From the NCBI GenBank assembly GCA_051294375.1, contig CM119270.1:2030486-2094485 (forward strand): a stretch of DNA of 64,000 bases, read 5' to 3'. The DNA is from Paraspadella gotoi. Taxonomy: Eukaryota; Chaetognatha. Below the pieces are notes generated by a model. The model had not been told where the DNA came from. It was given only the letters and a program-made list of their open reading frames with translations, and ran no database searches. Within the stretch, counting starts at the first letter, position 1. Each line of letters begins with the position of its first letter. The position numbers and the translations under genes are program-made. Of the stretch, positions 1 through 9,780 are shown piece after piece.

Positions 1-200
1 GGTTGACTGGGAGTGAATAAATAAGACTGTGAGAGAGTCTTGATTGAAAGCTTGCAGAATCCTGCTATGTTATTATCTTGTAAGTGTGATGGAGGCCTTA
101 AACCACCAAAGCCTGTCCAAAGTCAGGGACAAGATAGCTTATTTATTAAATGAATGGATAATTTTTATACTGGTTGTACCAATTTCATATAAATATTTTA
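1..200 (-). repeat. Dispersed repeat R2, copy cut by the window edge
   Basis: Reverse-oriented copy of a ~280 bp family. It shares the phrases for 'gactgggagtgaataaataag', 'gagagtcttgattgaaag' and the terminal 'tggttgtaccaattt' with 11533-11800, 24456-24675 and 60003-60225. No coding capacity is seen. It abuts a truncated family M element at 236. Confidence 0.8.
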
Positions 201-235
201 GAATTTGTAGTCGATTTTGAAGAAAGAAAAAAAAA

Positions 236-431
236 GGTAGCAGTCTCTTTGATTTGAGGTTTTTCCTGTCTTAACAAATGAGCAACCAACTATATGCAAG
301 TTATGAGCATTTTTAACGTAAGAGGGACAGACCGACGAACAGACATACTGACGAACCGACAGACCGACCGACCGACGGACCGACAGAAAAAGTGACTCAT
401 AGAATTGCCCCACGAGTATTAGCGGTGCAAC
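236..431 (+). mobile_element. Family M MITE-like element, 5'-truncated
   Basis: It begins inside the element at the conserved 'gcagtc..ttgatttgaggttttt' segment, runs through 'gagcaaccaactatatgcaag' and a short GACC/GAC microsatellite, and ends in a decayed right terminal repeat (cgagtattagcggtgcaac). The left terminal repeat is missing. It is fused to the end of R2. Confidence 0.65.
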
Positions 432-830
432 TTAAAAGGGAAAAAATATAGAATAAATAAAACCGGAAATGAAATGACATTTGAAGTAGAAAGTCGAAGG
501 CGCGAAGAAAGTCTGACGGTCGGTGTGTGCCCAGTGTGCCCGGTGGGGGTGTAGCGAGTCGGGGTGTGTCAGGCTGGGGTTTGTTTGGCCTGAGAGGGCT
601 AAGTCATGGTGCGCCAGGTTGGAGGGAACCCGTTGGGGGGATGATCACCGTCTTGGTGTGGCCGATCAAGTGTGTCCATTCGAGGTGTGCCTTGTTGATT
701 TGTGCCCGGCCAAGTGTGCACATTCGGTCGCGTTCAGTCGACGCGAAAGTTGAGACCCAAATTGATTGGTTTTCAATCTTCCGGATTTTTTTTCCCTTCG
801 ATTTTTTTTTAGATGTCGAACGACGACGAC
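432..830. other. G/T-rich non-genic segment
   Basis: A G/T-rich patch at 515-750 contains the imperfect repeat 'caagtgtgtccattcg' / 'caagtgtgcacattcg'. Open frames of 76-103 codons cross it, but they are broken in the second copy at 12135-12400, so I do not call a gene. Confidence 0.6.
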
Positions 831-945
831 AAAGATGACGACGAGGAAGACGATGACATTTAGAGAAATAGTGACAATTAAAAAGACGACGCAGAAGATG
901 ATGACCAAGACAAAGATGACGACGACGACGACGACTATGATCACG
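831..945 (+). repeat. GAC/GAT triplet array
   Basis: Interrupted GACGAC and GATGAC units, with a second copy at 12465-12570. This is a simple repeat. Confidence 0.8.
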
Positions 946-1187
946 ATTTTTGAGTATTTTTTTTTTTAGTATTAAGAAGCGAGAACCTTAACTTAATCCA
1001 CCCAATGGAAGTAGTTTAACATAAGTAAACAAGTTAACAAATAGAATATTTTAAAGTACAAATTATGCCAGAAAAACAGAAAAAAGAAAAAAGGAAAACA
1101 GAAAATCGAATAAAATCGCGAAGTAAAAACAAAATAAAAGACAAAACTGATTTTCTTTTTCTTAAACAAGAACGGTAATTCAAATGT
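946..1187. other. AT-rich sequence, nothing recognised
   Basis: A-rich plus strand with short A runs. No open frame other than composition-driven ones. It is repeated at 12590-12834. Confidence 0.5.
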
Positions 1188-1692
1188 GTTGCGCCGACAT
1201 GACATGACATGATATGATATGAAATATGACTTGCCATGACTAAAAAAACTTTCTTAGCCCACGAACTGCACCGGAATTACGTCTTTTGTTTTTTTATAAT
1301 TTTAGGATTTCCTGAAGGCGGCGCTCGTAGTCCCTTAAATTTTTTCCCTTCTTAACAAATGGTCATTGAGCAACCAACTATATGTAAGTTATGAGCATTT
1401 TTAACATAAGTGGGACAGACCGACGNNNNNNNNNNNNNNNNNNNNNNNNNNNNNNNNNNNNNNNNNNNNNNNNNNNNNNNNNNNNNNNNNNNNNNNNNNN
1501 NNNNNNNNNNNNNNNNNNNNNNNNNNNNNNNNNNNNNNNNNNNNNNNNNNNNNNNNNNNNNNNNNNNNNNNNNNNNNNNNNNNNNNNNNNNNNNNNNNNN
1601 NNNNNNNNNNNNNNNNNNNNNNNNNNNNNNNNNNNNNNNNNNNNNNNNNNNNNNGACCGACAGAATTGATCCGCGAGTACTCGCGGCGCAAC
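1188..1692 (+). mobile_element. Family M MITE-like element, full length with N gap
   Basis: The left end is GTTGCGCC at 1188, followed by a CATGA pentanucleotide array (1198-1220), the conserved 'ttttaggatttcctgaaggcg' segment, 'gagcaaccaactatatg' and a GACC array hidden by Ns. The right end is GCGAGTACTCGCGGCGCAAC (1673-1692), whose reverse complement matches the left end. There is no transposase, so it is non-autonomous. The duplicate at 12835-13318 shows what the gap contains. Confidence 0.75.
1426..1654. other. Assembly gap (229 N)
   Basis: Unresolved bases inside the M element. The second copy (13042-13290) carries a GACC/GACG tetranucleotide array here, so the gap is probably a collapsed microsatellite. 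Confidence 0.95.
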
Positions 1693-2195
1693 TAAAAACA
1701 AAAGATTTTAAAAAAATCCTGTTTTGGAAAATATGTAAAACGAATTTTGAGACTCGATAAATTATTTATAAGTAAAAAACATTGGCGGAAGAGGGAAGCG
1801 AGACGAAGGACGGGAGAAAATTGGCGAAGTGAATATAGGGAATGATGTCTTAGAAAAGGTTATATTACTAGAATATTTATAAGTATAATAGTATTATGAA
1901 CAACATTGATTAAATCAAAGTGAAACGTTATTATAAGAAACTAAACAAAATGAAGATGGATACCTCTTCTCTGTTTCTGGGTTTTATTCCTCTGTAATTA
2001 TATTATTAATTTTCAAATTTTTCTTTGAATATAGAAAAATAAATATACTTGTAAAATGATATCTGTATTAAGAAATAAGTAGAGCAGAAATATAAGAAAA
2101 GTTTTATTAAAAAAAAAAATATTATGGTTACTGCTTAATGTAAGAGAGAAAATCTTCAGGGAGATGAAGTTTCCCATTTGCTATGTCACCTCAAC
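1693..2195. other. AT-rich sequence, nothing recognised
   Basis: AT-rich with short A/T runs, duplicated at 13320-13830. No credible gene. Confidence 0.5.
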
Positions 2196-2300
2196 TCAAG
2201 AGAGAGAGAGAGCAGAGAGAGATGAGAGAGAGTATAGAGAGAGAGGAGAGAGGAGACGAGAGGAGGAGAGAGGAGAGAGATTAGAAGAGAGAGAGCGGAA
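2196..2300 (+). repeat. GA microsatellite
   Basis: Interrupted (GA)n. It is shorter and noisier in the second copy at 13830-13905. Confidence 0.9.
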
Positions 2301-2377
2301 TGTGGCCTCGATTCGTTACCCGTCAAACGTCCTGTTTTGGGTCATATGCTTATGTCATCGAATAAAGATTAAAGGTT

Positions 2378-2543
2378 TTTCGTCGTCGTCGTCTTATTCG
2401 TCGTCGTCGTCTTCTTCTTATTCGTCGTTACTTTGACGTTTTCGTCGTCGTCGTCGTCGTCGTCGTCATCGTCATTGCTGTACTCATCGTTTTTGTCGTC
2501 GTTTTTGACAGCCTTGCCCTCATCTCAACATCCCCGTCGTCGA

Positions 2544-2574
<31 letters not shown>

Positions 2575-2725
2575 TTCATCGTCGTCGCTTGTTTCCTCTT
2601 CGTCATCTTCGTCATCGTCCTCTTCGTTGTCGTCGTCCTCGTCTTCCTCATCGTCGTCCTCTTCCCTCGTATTCGTCATATTGCTCTTCGTTATCGTCGT
2701 CGTCGTCGTCATCGTCATCTCTTCC
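2378..2725 (+). repeat. CGT/CAT/CTT triplet array
   Basis: About 350 bp of TCGTCG units mixed with TCATCG and TCTTCG. It is open on both strands (Ser/Arg or Asp/Glu/Thr runs) because the unit is three bases. It is heavily altered in the second copy (13978-14475). Confidence 0.85.
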
Positions 2726-2814
2726 ACACTCAATCAATCTTCACCTTTTTAGACCAAAACGACGAAAATTTTGAAAAATGAAAAATGAAAAACGGAAGAA
2801 CAAAAAATTCTTCT

Positions 2815-3012
2815 TTTTCTCATCTTTCCTTTTTTCCCCTTTTTTTCCTTTCCTCCTTTTCCTCCTTTTTTCTTTCCTCCTTTTTTCTATTTTCCTTTCC
2901 TTTTTTTCTTTTTTCCTTTCCTTCTTTTTCTTCCTTTTTTCTTTCCCTCCTTTTTCCTCCTTTTTCCTCCTTTTTTTCTTTTTTCTTTCCTCCTTTTTTC
3001 TCCTTTTTTTGA
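2815..3012 (+). repeat. Polypyrimidine tract (TTTTTCCTCC-like)
   Basis: About 200 bases of nearly pure T/C with a loose 10-12 bp period, duplicated at 14565-14755. It could adopt triplex structure. It is not coding. Confidence 0.85.
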
Positions 3013-3190
3013 CTGACGGCGAAAATATTGTCCGGAAAAAACTACAAAAAAGGATTGAAGACGAAAAGTCGCCACGTTAATTTGTTAAATGCAAATAATT
3101 TGGATAGTGTATTAATTATATCAGGAACAATGTCACGATTGTTGTGAAAATTTCTATGTAACCATTTGCAATCGACTTTAATAATACATT

Positions 3191-3215
3191 NNNNNNNNNN
3201 NNNNNNNNNNNNNNN
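3191..3215. other. Assembly gap, exactly 25 N
   Basis: One of four gaps of exactly 25 bases (also 16534, 43126, 50752), so a placeholder length rather than a measured one. Homology between the two 3.3 kb copies ends here. The second copy continues into a GA tract. Confidence 0.95.
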
Positions 3216-3319
3216 TTTCTTGGGAGGGACCGAGGAGGGGTTTTGTTTGTTCGTGGTCGAATGCACTTGATAATCAGTTAACATGAATTTAAAAATTAAC
3301 GATTTCGTTGCTATTTTAC

Positions 3320-3611
3320 TTTTCGCCGCGAGTACTTCGCGAGCAACCTTTCCGCGATTTGGTCTCGACTCGCGGGGCATCTGGTCGGTCCGTTGCCAGT
3401 TTGCATCGTTTGATCCGTCGTGTCATCCAACGTCGGTCTATGTCCACTTAACTTAAAAATGATGAATTATTATTATTTTAGTTTGTTACTCATTTTGTTA
3501 CGACAGAAAAAACCTCAAATCTAAAGTGACTGCCAAGCGCCCGCTTCAGGAATTCCTTAAAACTGTAAGGAATAAAAAGATGGAAGGGAAAATAAAGTAC
3601 TGCGGCGCAAC
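3320..3611 (-). mobile_element. Family M MITE-like element, minus orientation, ~292 bp
   Basis: Read on the minus strand it starts GTTGCGCCGCAGTACT (3611 downwards), carries 'ggaattcctgaagcgggcgc' and 'agatttgaggttttttctg', and ends in CGCGAGTACTCGCGGCG (to about 3320). It lacks the long GACC array, so it is the most compact copy. The terminal repeats are the clearest of the family. Confidence 0.75.
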
Positions 3612-3950
3612 AACATTGGAATCACCGTTCTTAATTTTATTTTCCTGAACTTTATTTCATGTTTTCACCCCTCTTTTTTTCCACCATCGCCTCCACTGAT
3701 GACCAATCACTCACATCTATCCACCCTCACACACCACCCGTCTTCCATTAACGACCCCCCTCTAACCCCTTCCACTCTCCACTCCACCCTCCACAAGCAC
3801 CCACCCTCCAATCCTCCAATCTCCCTTCAATATATTTTCTGCCCCAAAAATTTCCATATTTCGTCGCTCCACAACTTTTTTCTTTTTCTTTTTCTTTTTT
3901 GCTTTTTCTTTTCTTTTTTTTTAAGGAAAAAAATATCAGTCAGGAGGGAC
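3612..3950. repeat. C-rich then TTTTTC low-complexity tract
   Basis: 3690-3830 is CCACCCTC-rich. 3878-3925 is a TTTTTC microsatellite. The 89-codon open frame across it is compositional. Confidence 0.7.
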
Positions 3951-3959
3951 GACGGACCG

Positions 3960-4190
3960 AAACGATGATGATGACAGACGATGATATGACGATGACGACA
4001 GGATAACAAAAAAAGGAAGCGATGATGACGACGATGATGAAAACGACAACCATAAACGACGACAAAGAGATTGAGATGACTACAAACCTAAGCCAATGAC
4101 GACCATGACACCGACGAAAACGACCATAGACGAACAGCGACACGAAGATGAGTATGACGATGACGATGATATTGACGATGACAGTTAAAG
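3960..4190 (+). repeat. GAT/GAC triplet array, degenerate
   Basis: GATGATGAC and GACGAC units with many interruptions. Simple repeat. Confidence 0.8.
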
Positions 4191-4494
4191 TTAAAATGAC
4201 ATGAAACTATTCTTTACTTTTGTCTGTTCGCTCAAATGCTCACATGTTGGTCATTAATGGGTTATTTTTAATATAGAATCTCGATAAATGACAACCAAAG
4301 CAGCGTTTTTAAATAATAATTTCAAAATATTAATCAACATAATCAAGTTAAAAGTAAACACCAACCAAATAGAAAATTATGCTAAAGAAAAAAAAGAAAT
4401 TAATTAATTTAATTATTTAATTTTTTTCGTTAGTCGAATTTGTGTCTCCACAATATTTTAAACGGTTTGGACTGGCGTGAAAAACGAAGGGGTG
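4191..4494. other. AT-rich sequence, nothing recognised
   Basis: AT-rich. No candidate gene or RNA seen. Confidence 0.5.
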
Positions 4495-4735
4495 GTGACG
4501 ACGATGAAACGATGACGACGACGATGACGACGACGAGCAAAACGACGCAACTTTTTCTCCTGAGGTACTCATAAAGCGATAAGACTTTGTCTCCAAGGGA
4601 GAAAGCCCTAGAGTTTATACGAGAGAGAGAGAGAGAGCAAGAGAGAGAGAGAGAGAGAGAGTAGATCTCAGAGGAAGAGAGAAGAGAAGAGAGAAGGAAG
4701 AGTAGAGAGAGATGAGAGAGAGAATAAATTTTGAA
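4495..4735 (+). repeat. GACGAT array followed by GA tract
   Basis: A short GAC/GAT array at 4495-4550, then (GA)n from 4621 to about 4728 with interruptions. Confidence 0.8.
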
Positions 4736-5080
4736 TGAAAAGATTTATAAACCTATCGCTGGTTAATATTTTATATAGAGGAAATTCTAGACTGTAATAA
4801 ATTAACTGAAGGTCGTTAATATATGGAATAGTACGTAAGTTAAGAAGGAACAGACTGACAAATATTATGTTTTAGGGTTATTAACAAATGAAACATCTGC
4901 TTGGAAACTTTAATCCGTACAGCTCTTATACGTTTAACATTCCCTCCGCTGATACACATTTAAATTAAAACTTTGCTATCATTTCTCTACATGTAAAGAG
5001 AGGTGGTCCGATGGTTTATAAAAAAAGTAAAATGTTTTCATAAATGAGGTGTTAGCTGTTCTTCAGTATATTTATCCGTC
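4736..5080. other. AT-rich sequence, nothing recognised
   Basis: No gene, RNA or element recognised. Confidence 0.5.
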
Positions 5081-5345
5081 TTCGTCGTCGTCATCTTCGT
5101 CTTTGTCCTAATTATCGTCTGTTGTTCGTCTGTCGTTGTCGTCTTTGTCCTGATCGTACTTTTCTTGTTCTTGATCGTTTTTGTTGGCTCATCTCGTCGT
5201 CTTTGTCATATTTCGCGATCCAAAAAAAAAAATGTATGATCGATGAGATGGAACGAAATAAGGTCAAACATATTGATCGGACGACGACGACGATTACGAG
5301 GACGATGATGACGACGACGACGATGCATGATGACGACGATTTTGA
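5081..5345. repeat. CGT array facing a GAC array
   Basis: 5081-5210 is TCGTCG/TCTTTG-rich. 5278-5345 is GACGACGAC-rich. The two halves are reverse complements in character, separated by about 70 bp, so the transcript or single strand could fold back. Confidence 0.7.
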
Positions 5346-5449
5346 TTTGTGCATGATTATATTTTGAGGCGTATGAGTCTCGGTTGCAGATGATGATATA
5401 AGAAACTATTATTTTCAACAGTAATTTGAGCTTTTAAAAAAAAAGAAAA

Positions 5450-5628
5450 GAGAGAGGGAAAGTAAGAGTAGATAGGAAGAGAGAGACGAGAAGAGAGAGA
5501 GAGGGAGAGAGAGAGAGAGACGCAGGAGACGAGACGAGAGGAGAGGGAGAGAGAGAGAGTGGACGAGAGAGATATTGAGAGATGAGTAGAGAGAGAGATA
5601 GAGAGCAGACGATAGAGAGTGGAGAGAG

Positions 5629-5672
<44 letters not shown>

Positions 5673-5700
5673 GACGAGAGGAGAGAGAGAGAGAAAGTGT
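5450..5700 (+). repeat. Long interrupted GA tract
   Basis: About 250 bases of almost pure purine. Minus-strand Ser/Leu open frames across it (up to 140 codons) are artefacts of the TC repeat. Confidence 0.9.
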
Positions 5701-6210
5701 GTCTGCGTTGGGGTTGGACGCGCTAACGGGGCACCCGGGAGCCATTTAGAGGTCCAGAGCGGCCCCGAAACCAGAGAAGGCTGAAAAGTCATAAAGGAAA
5801 AAAAGAAAAAAGATTGAGGGGAGAAAATAAATTTCAAAGGAAAAAAAAAAATTGGGGTTGGGGACTTCTGTTTTGTAAATATAATGACAACCCAAAAATA
5901 TACACATTATAAAATAAGCCCTTGATAAAGTACCAAAAAGAGATATAGACCGCAAACGAGAGAGGGTGAGAGACATGAGTTGAGTAAGTAAAGAGAAGAA
6001 GAGAGACGCTGAGGCAGAGAGAGAGAGAGTAGAGAAAAATATTAAGCTCGCGTTCCGCAAGTCTATTATTTATTTTATTCCGCGCGGCTTTGCATTTGTA
6101 ATCAGCTTGTATATACCTTGTGTCATACAACTGTCCTTTGACCAATAAACATAGAGAAATCTAATTAAATGAAATAAAGTAAACAAATGGAAAGAGTGGG
6201 CGACGTAGAA
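5701..6210. other. AT-rich sequence with short GA tract
   Basis: GA tract at 5945-6035. The remainder is AT-rich with no recognisable gene. Confidence 0.5.
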
Positions 6211-6480
6211 AAGAGAGAGAGAGAGAGACGACGATGAGACGAGAGAGAGAGAAAGAGGACGAGATGAGAGAGAGAGCTGACGAGAGAGAGAGAGAGATAG
6301 AGAGAGGAGAGAGGAGGGAGGGATGCGAAAATGATTGGACAGTCCGCCTCGGCAAGATAGAGAGTATTGATTGCGTGGGGTGTGGGAGCAGCATAGAGAA
6401 AGAAAAGAAGAGAGAGAGAAGAGAGAGAGAGGAGAGGAGAGAGAGAGAGGGAGGAGGAGAGGAGGAGAGAGAGAGAGATT
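6211..6480 (+). repeat. Long interrupted GA tract
   Basis: (GA)n with a non-repetitive island at 6330-6390. Minus-strand Ser/Leu frames here are spurious. Confidence 0.9.
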
Positions 6481-6567
6481 CCTCAACTGAAATTATTGTT
6501 TTTTCCAAGTGCGTTAATAAATCAAGACGTTGAAGAGGTAGAAGTGTTAAATCAAAAATTACTCATC

Positions 6568-6650
6568 TTCTCTTCTCTCTCTTCTCTCTCTTCGTCTCTC
6601 TCTTCTCTCTCTCTCTCCTCTCTCTCTCTCCTCTCTCTCCTCTTCTCTCC
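6568..6650 (+). repeat. TC microsatellite
   Basis: The opposite orientation of the GA tract ending about 90 bp upstream, so the pair forms an imperfect long inverted repeat. Confidence 0.9.
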
Positions 6651-6716
6651 ACCCGAACGGAATGAAGAGACTCATTTTTAATCTTTTTCTCGGTTTCTTC
6701 ATTAAAAAATCATTTC

Positions 6717-6865
6717 GTTTCGTTTTTCTTTTTCTTTTTCTTTTTCTTTTTCTTTTCTTTTCATTCTTTTCTTCTTTCTTTTTTCTTTTCTTTTCTTTTT
6801 TTTTCTTCTCTTTTCTTTCTTCTTCTTTTCTCTTTCTTTTCTTTTTTTCCTTCTTTTCTTTTTTC
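6717..6865 (+). repeat. TTTTC microsatellite
   Basis: TTTTTC then TTTTC units, interrupted. Confidence 0.9.
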
Positions 6866-7554
6866 AAGTCGACTAAATTTGTAACTCATTGATTGTAAGG
6901 TCGGTCGTGAAAAGTATTTTAACGAAAGTCGCAATGAATAATTAATTATTAAATTAAATCTTCCCGAAGCAGGCACCCACTTCCTCCCATCCTCCCCCAC
7001 TCCGCCCCCCTTACCCCACCATCCACAATTAACCACCATTGTTCCACCACCCATTACCCTTTCTTTACTACTGAACATAATCGCTCTCATCGACTTTTGT
7101 CATTATTCCAAAATAAGTCATAACTTTTCCCTTCGCTCTCTCCCTTCGCTTGGTTTCCTCTTTTGAATCATTCTGAAACATCGACGCGATAAAAATCTTT
7201 GTCGTGTCGTTTATCGTTATCATTCGTCCGTCATTGCTTTTCATCATGATCGTCAGGCATCGTCATTATTCATAGTCTATTATCCATTGCCGGTGTCATC
7301 AAAATTTTGAATTACATAAACCGTAATCGTCGTCCGCTTTCTATAGTTGTATGAATTGTAATAATATACTAATGTCATTATTATCTAATCTCTTTCAACG
7401 TGTTTGTCATTATATTGACATCATTATCACCCTCATTCATTGTTGCATAACATTTCATCATGTCGTTGTCATAATTCGTCAATTTGAAATCACTGTCTCA
7501 TTTAATCGTGATAGTCTTTCGTCATCGCCGTTTTATCTCTTTATCGTTGGTGCT
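6866..7554. other. Non-repetitive sequence, nothing recognised
   Basis: A C-rich patch lies at 6965-7050. The rest is AT-rich with scattered GTCAT. No convincing gene. Confidence 0.45.
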
Positions 7555-7770
7555 CATCATCATCATCATCATCTCATCTCAATCATCATCATCATTCATC
7601 ATCATCATCATAATCATCATCGTCGTCGTCGTCGTCGTCGTCGTCCTTCGTTTTCGCCCGTTAAATAACATCGAGCCGAAACGTTGGATTTACTGTCGTC
7701 ATTATTTTCTTTTATTTTCTTTTATTTCTTTTATTTTCTTTATTTTCTTTTATTTCTTCATATTCATCTT
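7555..7770 (+). repeat. TCA array, CGT array and TTTTATTTC array
   Basis: Three adjacent simple repeats: TCATCATCA (7555-7620), CGTCGTCGT (7618-7648) and TTTTATTTC (7708-7765). The 150-codon frame over them is compositional. Confidence 0.85.
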
Positions 7771-8774
7771 CCCTCCAAAGAAAAAAGCGACCATCTCGGA
7801 TTTATTTTCATTTCATGTGAGACTCAAAAGAAATTTGTTTGTCGCGTTGATTCCAAAATTTCTTTGCTGCTTCTTGACGCTGAAGAAATTTTTAGCTTGT
7901 GGATATCAGGAAGAGGAAGAAGCAGAAAAAAAGTGAAATTTGGTGGAAGGGAAAGCCGATTACTGTGAGTGTGGGGGGGGGAAGGAATGACTAGACGGCG
8001 TTGAATAATAATCTCAAGAATCGGCATGGAACGAAGAGGGGAAAGTCATTAGTATTATAACTAAAATATTGTTCATCTCCAGCAAATATAAACTTAAAAA
8101 AGGCGTCAAGAAGCAGATTTGACTTGATGTTAAAAAATCATAATCATTTGATGACATAAAAAAATGACACGAATTAAAACTGGAAAGTAGAGGATGTCAA
8201 ATGGTACGATTTGCAGTTCAGAAACCAATGTTAAAAAGCCAGGGTCTAATACATTTGAAAGTTAGCGTAGTATTATAATGTCCAAGGTAGAAACGAAAGA
8301 TGTTCTAGAAACAGCATTAAATCTATGTTCAAGCTGCAACTTCTAACAATGTCAAGAAACGCCTATTAAAATATGTACCATAAAAATTGACCGGTGCGAA
8401 TGTTCATTGATAAAACAGCATTGAATTATGTCAGGGAGCAACATTGTTATAATGTCATGTCACGAAACATCAACGTAATAACTAATGACACCCATTCGAC
8501 GACCAGCGGCGGACATTCAATCTTGTAAATCGGACGCGGAACGATTTTCTCCGCTCGAGTTACACAAAGATATTATAACCTTTAATTCGGTTTTTTTTTT
8601 CCTTCTGTAGGACGATTGAATAAAAAAAAAATGGTTGGGAAGTTTAAAAATCATTAAATCCTGACAGGTTAATGGGAAATCGGTCTGGTTTATGTTGCTC
8701 GACGCCCATAATAATCGTTTTGCTTCCAGAAATCGGACACTTATTTTAAATTGCTCTATCGCTTCCTAACTCTG
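7771..8774. other. AT-rich sequence, nothing firm
   Basis: 8160-8480 repeats the short phrases 'aatgtca' and 'agaaac' loosely, possibly a very old tandem repeat. No gene recognised. Confidence 0.4.
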
Positions 8775-9400
8775 GAAGAAACGGCGAGTGAGGGAGGAAG
8801 AGAGAGGGGAAGGGGCGAGAGGGAGAGTTAGAGGAGAGAAGGAGTGGATGGGAGGAGAAGGAAAGTGTGGGGGAGAGGAGGCGGGGGAAGGAGCCGGAGT
8901 GTCGAGGAAAGTGCAGGGGCGTGAGAGAGAGTGCAAACTGGTAGGGCCGATATATTGGGATCGGTGAGGGGGTGCTATCACGGGGGAGGCTGACGCTGTG
9001 CGGGAGGTTGCAGGGTCGCGTGTGGAACTGCTGGTAGAGAAGAGGGAACTGGAAGTGAGAGGGTTAGGATAGGATGTCTGGGTTCGAGGTGGAAGAGGAG
9101 GAAGAGGAGGAAGGGAGGGAAGAGAGGGAGGAAAGGAGTGGATATAGAGGAGAAGAGGAGGAGAGGGAGAAAGGACGAGGAGGAAGAGAGCGGAGGAAGG
9201 GAGAAAGGGGAGAGGGAGGAAGAGGAGGAAGAGGAGCGGGAGGAAGGAGGAAAGGAGAGGGAGGAAGATAAAGAGGGCAGGAGAGGAGGAAGGAGGAAAA
9301 GGAGGGAGGAAGAGAGGGAGGAAAGGAGGAAAAAAGGGTGGAAGCGAAGTGAAGGAGAGGGAGGAAGGAGGAAAAGTGAGAAAAGGGAATGAGGAATTGA
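8775..9400 (+). repeat. Homopurine-rich tracts
   Basis: 8775-8940 and 9085-9400 are long nearly uninterrupted A/G stretches (GGAAGA, GGGAGA). The Ser/Leu/Pro frames on the minus strand and Glu/Arg frames on the plus strand (up to 163 codons) follow from the composition. Confidence 0.85.
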
Positions 9401-9433
9401 GAAGGGAAAGGGGAAAAGAGTGAAATAGCGAAA

Positions 9434-9567
9434 AATTAAGAGAGTGGTTTTTTTATACAATTGAAACATTACTTTTGAACTTTATATTTCATTGTGAGAG
9501 AGTCTTAGATAGAGAGCATGCAAGGAACCTGCTATTATATATATGTTATGAATGGTACAACCAATAT
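9434..9567 (-). repeat. R2 repeat, internally deleted
   Basis: Head ('aattaagagagtggttt') and tail ('aatggtacaaccaat') phrases of R2 occur with 'gtgagagagtcttag' between. It is shorter than the full unit. Confidence 0.6.
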
Positions 9568-9780
9568 ATTATATTATGAAGGAGGGTTTTCAGGCTTCAA
9601 CACCGTCCCGTAAAAAAATTGTGAATTGACTGACGCACTCTGGGGGTGAACGGTTTAAAAAAAGGAAGGAAATGAAAAAGTGAAGAATGCAGAAAGAAGG
9701 GAGAGTAAGTAGAAATGATGGTAAAGAGAATGAAAGGAAATTAAAAGTAATTAAATACGAAGAAAGAAAAAATAAATATA

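Larger units (their letters stand above)
1..3190 (+). repeat. Large direct duplication, copy 1 of ~3.3 kb block
   Basis: Almost every segment recurs in the same order at 11608-14946: R2, truncated M element, G/T-rich segment, GAC array, full M element, GA tract, CGT array, pyrimidine tract. The copies differ mostly by one-base indels, with more extra bases in the second copy. Homology stops at the GA/N gap at 3191. The left end may lie outside the window. A segmental duplication and an assembly artefact are both possible; the indel pattern favours the artefact. Confidence 0.85.

Noticed and set aside
523-838. Two plus frames in a G/T-rich segment
   Set aside because: Both are broken in the duplicate at 12135-12430 and have no motif.
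5415-6508. Several minus-strand frames of 100-140 codons
   Set aside because: Ser/Leu repeats from GA/TC tracts; overlapping frames are open for the same reason.
8978-9469. 163-codon minus frame
   Set aside because: Ser/Leu/Pro run caused by the homopurine tract on the plus strand.
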